Positions 54,134 through 63,502 of a stretch of DNA of 64,000 nucleotides are shown one piece after another. A program made the translations under genes and the position numbers. The notes under the pieces were generated by a model. That model was not told the origin of the DNA, searched no databases, and worked only from the letters and a program-made list of their open reading frames with translations. The stretch is from CAVRQM01 sp963723455 (GTDB lineage: Bacteria > Pseudomonadota > Alphaproteobacteria > Acetobacterales > Acetobacteraceae): the NCBI GenBank assembly GCA_963723455.1, contig CAVRQM010000001.1, forward strand, positions 806,001 through 870,000, written 5' to 3'. The number at the start of each line of letters is the position of its first letter. Within the stretch, counting starts at the first letter, position 1.

Positions 54134-55825
54134 ATGGCTGCCCCATCCCTTCCGTTCGGCGATCTGTCCGGCCTGACCCCGCACGGGTTCTGCCTGGCCT
54201 GGGATCCGGGCCTGATCTGGCTGCAGGCCGGCTCGGACCTGGCCATCGCGCTCGCCTACTACTCGATCCCCTGGGCGCTGGTCAGCCTGGTGCGGCGGCG
54301 CGGCGACCTGGCGTTCCCGTGGGTCTTCTGGCTGTTCGCCGCCTTCATCATGGCCTGCGGCACGACGCATGTCATGGCGGTGGTCACGCTGTGGCTGCCG
54401 CTGTACTGGCTGGACGGGATCATCAAGGCGATCACCGCGATCCTGTCGGTGGGCACCGCCATCCTGCTCTGGCCGCTGCTGCCGCAGGCTCTGGCGCTGC
54501 CCTCGCCGGCACGGCTGCGCGCGCTGAACGCCGAGTTGGCGCAGCAGGTCGCCGAGCGCGACGCGGTCGCCGCCCGGCTGCGGCAGAGCGAGGCGCGGCG
54601 TCGCGCCGCCTATGCCTGCACGCCGGCCGCCCTGCACACGCTGGACCTGGAGGGCCGGCTGGTCGATGTCAGCGACCGCTGGCTGCATCTGATGGGCTAC
54701 GCCCGCGGCGAGGTGCTGGGGCGGCGGATCGAGGAGCTGCTGGCGCCCGGCGCCGAGGCGCAGGTGCGCGCCGACTGGCAGCGGCTGCTGCGCGACGGCG
54801 CGGTGCATGAGATCGAGCGGCGGTTCGTGCGCAAGGGCGGCGTGGTGCGCGACGTGCTGGTGTCGGCCACGGTCGAGCGCGATCCGGACGGCAGCGTGGC
54901 GCAAGTGGTCGGGGCCGTCATCGACGTCACCGACCGGCGCGCCACTGAAGCGGCGCTGCGGGCCAGCGAGGAGCGGCTGCGCCAGGCGCAGAAGATGCAG
55001 GCGGTGGGCCAGCTCACCGGCGGCGTCGCGCACGACTTCAACAACATGCTGACCGCCATCATGGCCAATCTGGAGCTGCTGGAGCGGAGGGTGCCGGCCG
55101 AGGACCCCAAGGCGGCCCGGCTGCTGGCGGGGGCGATGGCCGGGGCGGAGCGGGCGGCGCGGCTGACCAGCCAGTTGCTGTCGTTTTCCCGGCTGCAACG
55201 GCTGGAGCCGCAGGCGATCGACCCGGAGACGGTGATCGCCGGCATGCACGACCTGCTGGCGCGCAGCCTGGGCGAACGCTGGTCGCTGCACGTCGAGGCG
55301 CGCGAGGCGCCGGCCTGGCGCTGTCTGGCGGACCGCAACCAGCTGGAATTGGCGCTGCTCAACCTGGTGCTGAACGCGCGCGCGGCGATGCCGGACGGCG
55401 GCGCAGTCACCATCGGCATTGCCGATCGCCAGGTCGATGCCGACGCGCTCGCCGCATTCCGGCTGCTGGACGAGGAGACGCCCGAGCCGGGCGAGTATGT
55501 GGTGATCAGCGTGGCCGACACCGGACACGGCATGACCGACGCGGTGCGCCGGCGCGCCATCGAGCCGTTCTTCACCACCAGGGGCCTGGGCGAAGGCACC
55601 GGGCTGGGCCTGTCGCAGGCCTACGGCTTCCTGCGCCAGTCCGGCGGCGCGCTGCACATCGCCAGCGCCGCCGGCCAGGGCACGCGGGTCGATCTGCTGC
55701 TGCCGCGCGCGCTAGTGCGCGCCGGCGCGGCCGCCGCCGGCCTTGGCGCTGGTGAACAGGAAGGCGAAGGGCGCGACGATGAAGGCCAGCACGGCGCAGA
55801 CGCTGAACAGGTCAGAATAGGCTAG
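54134..55825 (+). CDS. Histidine kinase with an ethylene-receptor-type sensor domain
   Basis: 563 aa. Three N-terminal membrane helices match the copper/ethylene-binding domain of plant ETR1. D35, Y42, I45, P46, I72, C75 and H79 stand for ETR1 D25, Y32, I35, P36, I62, C65 and H69, with identical spacing (SDLAIALAYYSIPW and AAFIMACGTTHV). After a linker coiled coil at about 125-155, a PAS domain occupies about 155-275, then the HisKA domain with phospho-acceptor His300 (GGVAHDFNNML), and the ATPase with N box LLNLVLNARAAMP and G boxes ADTGHGM and GLGEGTGLGLSQAYG. No receiver domain and no response regulator are adjacent. The C-terminal about 38 residues run antisense into the efflux gene. Confidence 0.88.
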   Translation: MAAPSLPFGDLSGLTPHGFCLAWDPGLIWLQAGSDLAIALAYYSIPWALVSLVRRRGDLAFPWVFWLFAAFIMACGTTHVMAVVTLWLPLYWLDGIIKAITAILSVGTAILLWPLLPQALALPSPARLRALNAELAQQVAERDAVAARLRQSEARRRAAYACTPAALHTLDLEGRLVDVSDRWLHLMGYARGEVLGRRIEELLAPGAEAQVRADWQRLLRDGAVHEIERRFVRKGGVVRDVLVSATVERDPDGSVAQVVGAVIDVTDRRATEAALRASEERLRQAQKMQAVGQLTGGVAHDFNNMLTAIMANLELLERRVPAEDPKAARLLAGAMAGAERAARLTSQLLSFSRLQRLEPQAIDPETVIAGMHDLLARSLGERWSLHVEAREAPAWRCLADRNQLELALLNLVLNARAAMPDGGAVTIGIADRQVDADALAAFRLLDEETPEPGEYVVISVADTGHGMTDAVRRRAIEPFFTTRGLGEGTGLGLSQAYGFLRQSGGALHIASAAGQGTRVDLLLPRALVRAGAAAAGLGAGEQEGEGRDDEGQHGADAEQVRIG

Positions 55826-57298
55826 GATCTGCGCCTGCGAGTGCAACTGCTGGAAGATCATGCCGGTCGGCGAGAAGCCGGCCGGGTTGCCGGCCTGCGC
55901 CAGCTGCTGCACGTTGTGCTGCACAAGCAGATTGTACCCGGGATCGAGCGGCGTCAGGTGATCGACCAGGTACGCCTGTCGCACCTGCGTCCGTTCGGTG
56001 ACGTTGGCGGTGGCCAGCGAAATGCCGACCGAGCCGCAGACGTTGCGGAACATCGTGTTCAGCGCCGCGCCGTCCCCGTTCAGTTCCTTCGGCAGCGTGG
56101 CGAAGGCGATGGTCTGGATCGGCACGAACAGGAACGCCAGCCCGACGGTCTGCGCCATCCGCATCAGCACGAGCGTATGAAAGTCGATGTTCGGCACGAT
56201 GCCGTGCGAATAGATCAGCGAGCCGCCGAGGATGACGAAGCCGCAGAAGATGATGATGCGCGTCTGCACGTGCGGCATGATGCGCTGCATGATCGGGATC
56301 AGGATTGTCAGGATCAGCGCCCCGGGCGACAGGATGAAGCCGGCCAGGGTGGCGGTGTAGCCCAGCGCGGTCTGCGCCAGCTGCGGAATGATCACCGCCG
56401 AGGCATACAGGATGCCGAAGCAGCCGGCGGTCATCAGGCAGCCGACCGCGAAGTTGCGGTCCTTGAACACCCGCAGGTTGACGATCGGCTTGCGCGTCCA
56501 CAGCAGCCAGATCACCGCGACGACGATGCCCAGCGCCGACAGGATCGACATCATGACGATGAAGCTGGATCCCCACCAGTCGGCGTCCTCGCCCCGGTCC
56601 ATCACCACCTGCAGGCAGCCCAGGCCGAGGGCGATCAGGCCGATGCCGATGAAATCGACATGCTTGTCGCCGCGGCCGGCCCACGGCGGATCCTCGACCA
56701 GGGCCGTCACCGCGAAGAAGGTGAACGCGCCCACCGGGATGTTGATGAAGAAGATCCAGCGCCACGACGCATTGTCGGTGATCAGGCCGCCCAGCGTCGG
56801 CCCCAGCACCGGGGCCACCACGGTCGCGACCGCGGTGATCGCGAACGCCGCGCCGCGCTTGGACGGCTCGAACGTGTCCAGGATGATGGATTGCTGGTTC
56901 GGCTGCAGCCCGCCGCCGAAAAAGCCCTGCATCAGCCGGAAGATGATCAGCTGCGGCAGGCTGGTGGCGATGCCGCACAGGAAGCTGCACACGGTGAACA
57001 TGCCGATGCAGATCAGGAAATACCGCTTGCGCCCGAGCACGCGCGCGAACCAGCCGGAGATCGGCAGCACGATGCCGTTGGCCACCAGATAGGAGGTCAG
57101 GGTCCAGGTCGCCTCGTCGTTGGATGAGGCGAGGGAGCCCGCGATGTGCGGCAGCGCCACGTTGACGATGGTGGTGTCCAGCACCTCCATGAACGCCGCC
57201 ATGGTCACCGCGAGCGCGATCAGCCAGGGATTCGCCCTGGGCTTCCAGTTCGCGTTCGACGCGCCGCCGGACCCCGCCGACGGGGCGTTCCCGCTCAT
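55712..57298 (-). CDS. DHA2-family multidrug efflux permease (EmrB type)
   Basis: 528 aa with 14 spans expected. The first helix holds AAFMEVLDTTIVNVALPHIA, the family signature, and motif-C-like VVAPVLGPTLGGLITDNASW follows. It pairs with the membrane-fusion gene immediately upstream to form an EmrAB-like tripartite pump driven by protons. No local regulator such as MarR or TetR is visible. Its end overlaps the kinase gene by 114 nt. Confidence 0.93.
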   Translation of the reverse strand: MSGNAPSAGSGGASNANWKPRANPWLIALAVTMAAFMEVLDTTIVNVALPHIAGSLASSNDEATWTLTSYLVANGIVLPISGWFARVLGRKRYFLICIGMFTVCSFLCGIATSLPQLIIFRLMQGFFGGGLQPNQQSIILDTFEPSKRGAAFAITAVATVVAPVLGPTLGGLITDNASWRWIFFINIPVGAFTFFAVTALVEDPPWAGRGDKHVDFIGIGLIALGLGCLQVVMDRGEDADWWGSSFIVMMSILSALGIVVAVIWLLWTRKPIVNLRVFKDRNFAVGCLMTAGCFGILYASAVIIPQLAQTALGYTATLAGFILSPGALILTILIPIMQRIMPHVQTRIIIFCGFVILGGSLIYSHGIVPNIDFHTLVLMRMAQTVGLAFLFVPIQTIAFATLPKELNGDGAALNTMFRNVCGSVGISLATANVTERTQVRQAYLVDHLTPLDPGYNLLVQHNVQQLAQAGNPAGFSPTGMIFQQLHSQAQILAYSDLFSVCAVLAFIVAPFAFLFTSAKAGGGRAGAH

Positions 57299-57308
57299 TG
57301 CGGACGGC

Positions 57309-58625
57309 TCACTTCAGCTTGACGGTCGGCTCGACCGAGATGCCGAGCGGCAGCGGCAGCGTCGGGTCGAGGCCGCTGTCAATGTCGATCTTGACCGGCA
57401 CGCGCTGCACGATCTTGACGAAGTTGCCGGTGGCGTTCTCGGCCGGGAACGCGCTGAACCGGCTGCCCGAGCCGAGTTGGACGCTGTCCACATGGCCCTT
57501 CAGCTTCAGCCCCGGATAGGCGTCCACGTTGATGTCCACCTCCTGCCCGCGCCGCATGCGGTTGAGCTGGGTCTCCTTGAAGTTCGCGGTCACCCAGACC
57601 TGCGGGCTGACCAGCGACATGATCGAGGTGCCGGTGTTGACGTAGTTGCCCTTCTCGACGTTGCGCCTGGTCACCCAGCCGTCCTGCGGCGCGATGACGC
57701 GGGTGTACGACAGGTTCAGCTCGGCCTGCGCCAGCTGCGCCCGGGCCTGATCGACCTGACCCTTGATCTGGCTGACCTGCTGGTCGGCCTGGCCGATGCT
57801 CTGCTGCACCGGCTCGGCCTGCTGCACCGCCGCCTCGGCCGATTGCACCTGCGCCTGGGCCTGCTGCAGGGCCGCCGTGGACTGATCCACCGCCTGCTGG
57901 GTGGTGGCCGAGCGGGCGACCTTGTGCTGGCGGTTATAGTCGGTCTGCGCCTGGAACAGCTGGGCGCGGGCATTGGCCAGCTGCGCCTGCGCCTGTGCCA
58001 GCCGGGCCGGGAAGTTCTTGCGCGCGACCTCGGCGGCATATTGCGAGGCTTTCGCCTGCGCCTCGGCAATTTCCAGGTTAGCGCGGGCCTGGTCGCGGGC
58101 GGTGATGTAGTCGCGCGGATTGATCTGCACCAGCAGGTCGCCGGCGCGCACGAACTGGTTGTCGTTGATCGCCAGGTCGGCGACGTAGCCCGCCACCTTC
58201 GGCGAGATCATCACCGCCCGGCCGTCGGTGTAGGCGTCGTCGGTGGTCTGCAGGTTGCGCACGCTCAGCCACCACAGCACGCCGCCGATCACCGCCGCGA
58301 TCAGCACGATGGCCAGGATGATCCAGACCAGCGGCGAGCGGCGCTTCTGCTGCTTGCCGTCGCCCTTCTTCGAATCGTCCTTATCGGATTTGCCGTCGCC
58401 CGCGTCGCCGCGATCGCGCGATGCGTCCTGCCGGCGCTGCGGCTGGTCCCGCTCCTTGTCACGATCCTTGTCGCGGTCCCGGTCGCGATCCCTGTCGCGC
58501 TCGTCGGGGTCACGTTCGCGTGGCCGCACCTCGGCGCCGGTCCGGGCCTCATTGCGCGGCGACGCCTGCGGACTGGCGCCGGGTTCAGCGTCCGGCTCGC
58601 GCAGGGTCGCTTCATCGTAGGGCAT
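57309..58625 (-). CDS. HlyD/EmrA-type membrane fusion protein
   Basis: 438 aa. The first about 97 residues form an unusually long, charged cytoplasmic tail with Arg-Asp repeats (DERDRDRDRDRDKDRDKERD), then one span at about 98-120 and a periplasmic adaptor. Lipoyl-like halves (DAYTDGRAVMISPKVAGYVA; VIAPQDGWVTRRNVEKGNYV) flank a long Gln/Ala-rich coiled coil (about 185-290). It bridges the permease to an outer-membrane channel. Start MPYDEATLREPD at 58625. It is 10 nt before the permease gene. Confidence 0.92.
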   Translation of the reverse strand: MPYDEATLREPDAEPGASPQASPRNEARTGAEVRPRERDPDERDRDRDRDRDKDRDKERDQPQRRQDASRDRGDAGDGKSDKDDSKKGDGKQQKRRSPLVWIILAIVLIAAVIGGVLWWLSVRNLQTTDDAYTDGRAVMISPKVAGYVADLAINDNQFVRAGDLLVQINPRDYITARDQARANLEIAEAQAKASQYAAEVARKNFPARLAQAQAQLANARAQLFQAQTDYNRQHKVARSATTQQAVDQSTAALQQAQAQVQSAEAAVQQAEPVQQSIGQADQQVSQIKGQVDQARAQLAQAELNLSYTRVIAPQDGWVTRRNVEKGNYVNTGTSIMSLVSPQVWVTANFKETQLNRMRRGQEVDINVDAYPGLKLKGHVDSVQLGSGSRFSAFPAENATGNFVKIVQRVPVKIDIDSGLDPTLPLPLGISVEPTVKLK

Positions 58626-58738
58626 GCGGCACTCTCAAACGTGAATTGCTGCAGCGCAAGATCGGTCAAGCGGCCGGGTGAAACGTGCCGCGGGCAAGAC
58701 TGGTTGCGGTAGGGTGGCGCCGGAACCGCACACGACAA

Positions 58739-58760
58739 GGGGCAGGATTGCTCCTGCCCC
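58739..58760 (-). terminator. Hairpin after the small exported protein gene
   Basis: GGGGCAGGA (58739-58747) pairs with TCCTGCCCC (58752-58760) around TTGC. It is a perfect 9-bp GC stem about 60 nt beyond the stop of the 58823-59023 gene. No T-tract is seen. Confidence 0.5.
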
Positions 58761-58822
58761 CTGGGTCGCGTGGCCCCATCCGGTCCGTCCCGCAGGCGTC
58801 GCGGATCAGAGCTGGCCGAGGA

Positions 58823-59023
58823 TCACGGGTGGCCGTGGCTGCGAATGCTGTCCGGCGCGGTCGGGTCGGAAAGCTGCGCATTGGTCGCCTGCTGGTCCAG
58901 ATAGGCGTTCACGCCGGTCTGGTTCTGGGTCTGGTTCGCCTGGCCGTTGAACTCGTCAGCCATCGCTGCCGTCCCGACGAGCAAGGTAGAAGCCGCCAGC
59001 GCCGCGAAAAGAATGTTACGCAT
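58823..59023 (-). CDS. Small exported protein of unknown function
   Basis: 66 aa: a signal peptide (MRNILFAALAASTLLVGTAA, cleavage near AMA) and a short mature part rich in Gln and Asn (NGQANQTQNQTGVNAYLDQQ). A tiny periplasmic protein with no recognised family. The hairpin downstream fits its own transcription unit. Confidence 0.6.
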   Translation of the reverse strand: MRNILFAALAASTLLVGTAAMADEFNGQANQTQNQTGVNAYLDQQATNAQLSDPTAPDSIRSHGHP

Positions 59024-59169
59024 CGTCGTTGTCCTTGGTTGTCCGGCAGGTCATGCCCCGCCGCTGACAGGACACCATCTAAGCCGTGACGCAGCGCACA
59101 AAATGCGCGGCGGAGTTGTGGCGCTCATTCCCGCCGCGCATGAATGACGATGCTCCCGGTCACATTTAT

Positions 59170-59189
59170 GTCACTGCAGCATAAGTGAC
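59170..59189. promoter_or_regulatory. Inverted repeat after the MsbA-like gene
   Basis: GTCACT-GCAGCATA-AGTGAC, with further GTCAC copies nearby at 59160 and 59195. It lies just past the MsbA-like stop and upstream of the exported protein gene. It could be an operator of the latter or a transcription end of the former; the sequence alone does not decide. Confidence 0.35.
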
Positions 59190-59196
59190 ACAGACG

Positions 59197-60994
59197 TCAC
59201 GCCGCGAAGGTCTGGGTGCGCACCAGCCGCGCGTACAGCCCCTCCGCCGCTAGCAGGTCAGCATGCGATCCGCGCTCGACCGCCTGCCCGTCGTCCAGCA
59301 CCACGACAAGATCGGCATCGCGCACCGTGGACAGGCGATGCGCCACCACGATGGTGGTGCGGCCGCGCCGCAGCAGCGCCAGCGCATGCTGCACCGCCGC
59401 CTCGCTTTCGGCATCGAGCGCGCTGGTCGCCTCGTCCAGCAGCAGGATCCGCGCGCGGGCCAGCAGCGCGCGCGCCAGCGCCACGCGCTGCCGCTGGCCG
59501 CCGGACAGGCGCTGGCCGCCCGGCCCGACCACCGTCTGGAAGCCGTCCGGCAGCGCCGCGATGAACGCCTCGGCGGCGGCGGCGCGCGCGGCATCGGCGA
59601 CCTCGGCGTCGGCTGCCTCCGGCCTGCCCATGCGGATGTTGGCGGCCACCGTGTCGTCGAACAGCAGCGCGTCCTGGCCGACATAGGCGATGGCAGCGCG
59701 CAGGCTGTCCAGGCGCAGGTCGCGCACGTCCGCCCCGTCGATGCGGATCGCGCCTCCCGTTACGTCGTGCAGGCGCGGGATCAGCGCCAGGGCCGTGGAC
59801 TTGCCCGCGCCGGACGGCCCGACCAGCGCCACCGTCAGCCCCGGTGCTGCGACGAAGCTCAGGCCGCGCAGCCCCATGCGGCCGTCCGGGTAGCGGAACG
59901 AGACCGCATCGAACGCGACCTCGCCGGCGCCCGGCGGCAGCGCCGCCGCGGCGGAGCGCTCGATCACCGCGGTCGGCTCGTCGATCACCGAGAACACCCG
60001 CGCCAAGCCGGCCAGGCCTTCTTGCAACGCCGCGTTCAGGCTGCCCAATGCGCGCAGCGGCCGCGCGGCGATCAGCAGCGCGGTGACGAAGCCGGTGAAA
60101 TTGCCAAGCGTGCTGCCGCCGACCGCCGCGCGCCAGCCGGCGAAGCCGATCACCGCCGCGACCGCCGCCCCACCCAGCAGCTCCAGCAGCGGGTCGATGC
60201 GCGCGCGCGAGCGGTTCATCTGCATCAACGCGCGGTACAGCTTGCCGAACGCAGCGCGCGCCCGCGCCGTCTCCTGCCGCTCCAGCCGCCAGGCGCGCAC
60301 CATGCGGGCCTGGGCGAAACTCTCGTTCAGCAGAGCGGCGAGTTCGCCCATGCGCTCCTGCATGCCGCCCGAGGCGCGGCGCACCCGCTGCCCGATGCGC
60401 TGGATCGGCAGGGCCGCCAGCGGATACAGCGCGGCGGCGATCAGGCTCAGCTCCCAGTCCAGCCACAGCATCGAGGCGACCAGCCCCACCAGCGTCACCG
60501 CGTCGGCCAGGCCGTTGACGGTGCGCGTCATCGCCTCGCGGATGGTCGCAGCATCCGTGGTGAAGCGGGCGGCCAGCGTCGCCGGCGGCTCGCGCTCGAC
60601 GCGCGCCAGGTCGGCCTGCGTCAGGTGGTCGAACATGCGCCCCTGCAGGTCGCGGATCACCAGCAGCACCACTTGCTGCACCAGCACCGTCTGGAAATAC
60701 TGGGCGATCGCCTTGACCGCGGTGACGCTGACGATCATCGCCGGAATCTGGTACAGGATGCGCTGATCCTTGCGCTCGAACAGCTCGATCGCGTGGTCGA
60801 TCAGGATGGGTACAGCGCCTGCGTGCCGGCCATCAGCACGGTCAGCGCGATGACGCTGGCCAGCCGCGCGCGGTAATGCCGGATGTGCTCCCGCCACAGC
60901 CGCTGCAGCAGGCGGGCGCTGTCGTTGCGGTCGGCCCCGCGGCTGCGGCGCAGCAGCGGCGGCGGGCCGCGCGAAGGCGGGCGGGAACGTCCAT
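59197..60994 (-). CDS. MsbA-like ABC exporter, one or two frame breaks
   Basis: About 599 aa after correction. One base is missing near 60810: the run TACCC should give ALYPILIDHAIEL. A second break near 60960 would join MDVPARLRAAR to RGADRNDSARLLQRLWRE, because in the second frame no start codon precedes that segment. Six spans precede the ATPase: Walker A VGPSGAGKSTAL, signature LSGGQRQRVALARALL, Walker B ILLLDEATSALD and the His switch VVAHRLSTV. MsbA moves lipid A core across the inner membrane; whether this is that exporter is uncertain. It starts 13 nt after cca. Confidence 0.88.
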
Positions 60995-61007
60995 GCGCGG
61001 CCGTCTA

Positions 61008-62168
61008 TCAGGCCGGGCGGCGCGCGGCCAATTCGTCCAGCAGATCGGCGGCCGACGCGGTGCAGCCGGAGGCCAGCCAGCGGTCGCGCAGCGCGGCGAG
61101 CTGGCGGCCGAGATCCGGCCCCGGCTGCAGTCCGGCGCCCAGCAGGTCGCGGCCGTGCAGCGGAAACGCCGGGCGCGGCGTGGCGGCGACCCGCGCGCGC
61201 AACCCGGCGCTGCCGCCCGCCAGCCAGAGCCGGTCCAGCAGCGCCTCCGCCGCCGTGCCGGCCAGGGCGCGACGGATGTCGGCATCGCTGGAGTCCTCGG
61301 CCAGGACCGGCCCGGCGGCCGACAGCAGGCGCAGCCGCTCGGCCTCGGCCCCCGACAGGCGCAGCCGCTCGGCCAGCGCCGCGGGATCGGCCGGGACCAG
61401 CGCCGCCAGGCGCAGCAGCGGGTCGGCGGGCGCGCCGGCCGCGACCAGCCGGGCCAGCGTCGCCGCCGACGCGGCCTCCGGCAGCACCGCCGCGAGGACG
61501 CCGAGACGCTGCATCAGCCGCAGCGCCGCCACCGGGTCGGGGGCTGCCAGCAGGCGCTTGATCTCGCTCCAGACCCGCTCGGGGGACAGCTGGCCCAGGC
61601 CGGGCGCCCCGGCGGCCAGCGCGTCGCGCGTCGCCGCGTCCGGCTCGCCGCGTCCGTAGCGCGCGAGGAAGCGGAAATAGCGAAGCACGCGAAGGAAATC
61701 CTCGGCGATGCGGCGCGACGGGTCGCCGACGAAGCGCACCCGGCCGGCGTCAAGGTCGGATGCGCCGCCGAACGGGTCGAACAGCGTGCCGTCGCGCGAG
61801 ACGAACATGGCGTTGAAGGTGAAATCGCGGCGTGCCGCGTCGCCGCTCCAGTCCTCGGTGAAGGCGACGCTGGCGTGCCGCCCGTCGGTCGTCACGTCGC
61901 GCCGCAGCGTGGTGACCTCGAAGCCGCGGCCGCCCGACAGCGCGGTGACGGTGCCGTGGTCGATGCCGGTCGGGATCACCCGCAACCCCGCCGCTCGCAG
62001 CGCGCGCGACACCGTATCGGGCGAGCGCGGCGTGGCCAGGTCGATGTCGGCGACCTCGCGGCCGATCAGCGCGTCGCGCACCGCGCCGCCGACCACCCGC
62101 GCCTCGGGGAGCGCGTCCCACACCGCGCCCAGCGCCGGATCGGAGAGGAAGGCAGGCGCCTGTTGCAT
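61008..62168 (-). CDS. tRNA nucleotidyltransferase (CCA-adding or poly(A) polymerase type)
   Basis: 386-aa class II nucleotidyltransferase. The core motifs are VVGGAVRDALIGREVADIDL (metal-binding DxD as DID), DFTFNAMFVS and FVGDPSRRIAEDFLRVLRYF, then the ligand region. It completes the 3' CCA of tRNA, and such enzymes in alphaproteobacteria serve as CCA-adding enzymes. No tRNA genes are near. The start is MQQAPAFLSDPAL at 62168. Confidence 0.93.
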   Translation of the reverse strand: MQQAPAFLSDPALGAVWDALPEARVVGGAVRDALIGREVADIDLATPRSPDTVSRALRAAGLRVIPTGIDHGTVTALSGGRGFEVTTLRRDVTTDGRHASVAFTEDWSGDAARRDFTFNAMFVSRDGTLFDPFGGASDLDAGRVRFVGDPSRRIAEDFLRVLRYFRFLARYGRGEPDAATRDALAAGAPGLGQLSPERVWSEIKRLLAAPDPVAALRLMQRLGVLAAVLPEAASAATLARLVAAGAPADPLLRLAALVPADPAALAERLRLSGAEAERLRLLSAAGPVLAEDSSDADIRRALAGTAAEALLDRLWLAGGSAGLRARVAATPRPAFPLHGRDLLGAGLQPGPDLGRQLAALRDRWLASGCTASAADLLDELAARRPA

Positions 62169-62315
62169 GTCCTTCGCGAGTCATTGCCAGCCGCTGTGCT
62201 GCGGCCAGCTAATCCAGAGACACGCACGATTGTCGGTGCGCGCCCATGGATTGCCACGCCGCCCCGCCGCTCGCAATCACCACGCCTTGCAGGCCCGATC
62301 GTCGCTCGGGATCAA

Positions 62316-63341
62316 CTAGGCGCTCAAGGTTCGCAGTTCGCCTCGCGCCACGCCGAACAGGGTTCGCCCGAGCAATCCCGCGATGACCACCGTCGCGAAA
62401 GCCAGCAGCGCCAGCGCGATCACGTCGGTCAGCCTCCCTGGATCCGCCGCCGCGAAGCGCAGAGCCGCGATCGCGCTCGCGGCGAGCGGGAAGCTGACCG
62501 CCCACCACGAAACCCTGAACGGGCAGCAGCCGGGAAGGTGACGAAGCCGGCCCAGCAGCACGGCCAGCATGAACAGCGTCAGCACGTAGAGGCATTGCGC
62601 GAACAGGTCGGTCTGGCCGGTCGTCCCGACATAGGTGGAAAATCCGACCGCGAACGGCGCCACCAGGATCAGCAGCGACGGCTGCAGCGCGGCCGGCATC
62701 GGCGGCTCGAACATCAGCCGCGAGAGGATCAGCGTGAACAGCGGCACGGCGAAGAACAGTCCGACGGCCAGCCCCAGCACCATGACGCCATGCAGCGGCG
62801 GCAAGCCGAGCGATGGCAGCGCCAGCGGCACGTCCAGCATGCCCACGACCGGGATGATCCAGGCCGGCGTCGCGTGCGCGGCCTGCTGGCGGTCGCTCAT
62901 CCACCTGCTGACGATCATCCAGGCGAACACCAGCATCCCGACCGCCCCCGCGCCCCACACGACCCGCGCGAGCGGCAGGCTGACCGGCGCCAGGATGATC
63001 GGCAGCAGCAGCAGGCTTATCAGGACCGTGCCGAACAGGTTGCCCGCGATCGGATGACGGAACTCGGCCCGAACCGCGTGCGGCGCTGTCGCCAGCTTCA
63101 CCGCATAGCCGAGCGCCACAGCGACGAAGGCGATCACCGCCGCGGCTCCGATCGCCTCGGCCGCCCAGAGCGGTGCGCGAAACCGCTCATGGGCAAGCCG
63201 CCACGCGATCGAAAGTCCGCTTAGTCCCATGACCGAACCGAACAGGGCGACCGGCAGATAGTCGAGCTGCCCCGGACCTCCGGCCGTCGCCGGCATCGGG
63301 GTCGATGCCGTCGCGGCCGATGCCATCGAGATGTCCGTCAT
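62316..63341 (-). CDS. TDT/SLAC1-family transporter (TehA-like)
   Basis: 341 aa with about ten spans. LPVALFGSVMGLSGLSIAWR near the start, FGTVLISLLLLPIIL and GVMVLGLAVGLFFAVPLFTL are typical of the tellurite-resistance/dicarboxylate and SLAC1-like anion channel superfamily. Function within the superfamily (anion channel, malate or tellurite-related) is unknown. ATG at 63341. It is divergent from an AraC-type regulator, its likely controller. Confidence 0.82.
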   Translation of the reverse strand: MTDISMASAATASTPMPATAGGPGQLDYLPVALFGSVMGLSGLSIAWRLAHERFRAPLWAAEAIGAAAVIAFVAVALGYAVKLATAPHAVRAEFRHPIAGNLFGTVLISLLLLPIILAPVSLPLARVVWGAGAVGMLVFAWMIVSRWMSDRQQAAHATPAWIIPVVGMLDVPLALPSLGLPPLHGVMVLGLAVGLFFAVPLFTLILSRLMFEPPMPAALQPSLLILVAPFAVGFSTYVGTTGQTDLFAQCLYVLTLFMLAVLLGRLRHLPGCCPFRVSWWAVSFPLAASAIAALRFAAADPGRLTDVIALALLAFATVVIAGLLGRTLFGVARGELRTLSA

Positions 63342-63502
63342 CGTCGTGTCCCTTCGGATAGGCAGAGATTGGCGCGGTTCGCACCGCCGCGCGCAGACTG
63401 CACCCGGCATCGCCCGCGCTGAATGGCCGCCCGGCTCAGTCGAATGACCGCGCGGCTCAATCGGCGCTATGCTGGCATGCTGTCACGGCCAGAAAGGCTC
63501 GC

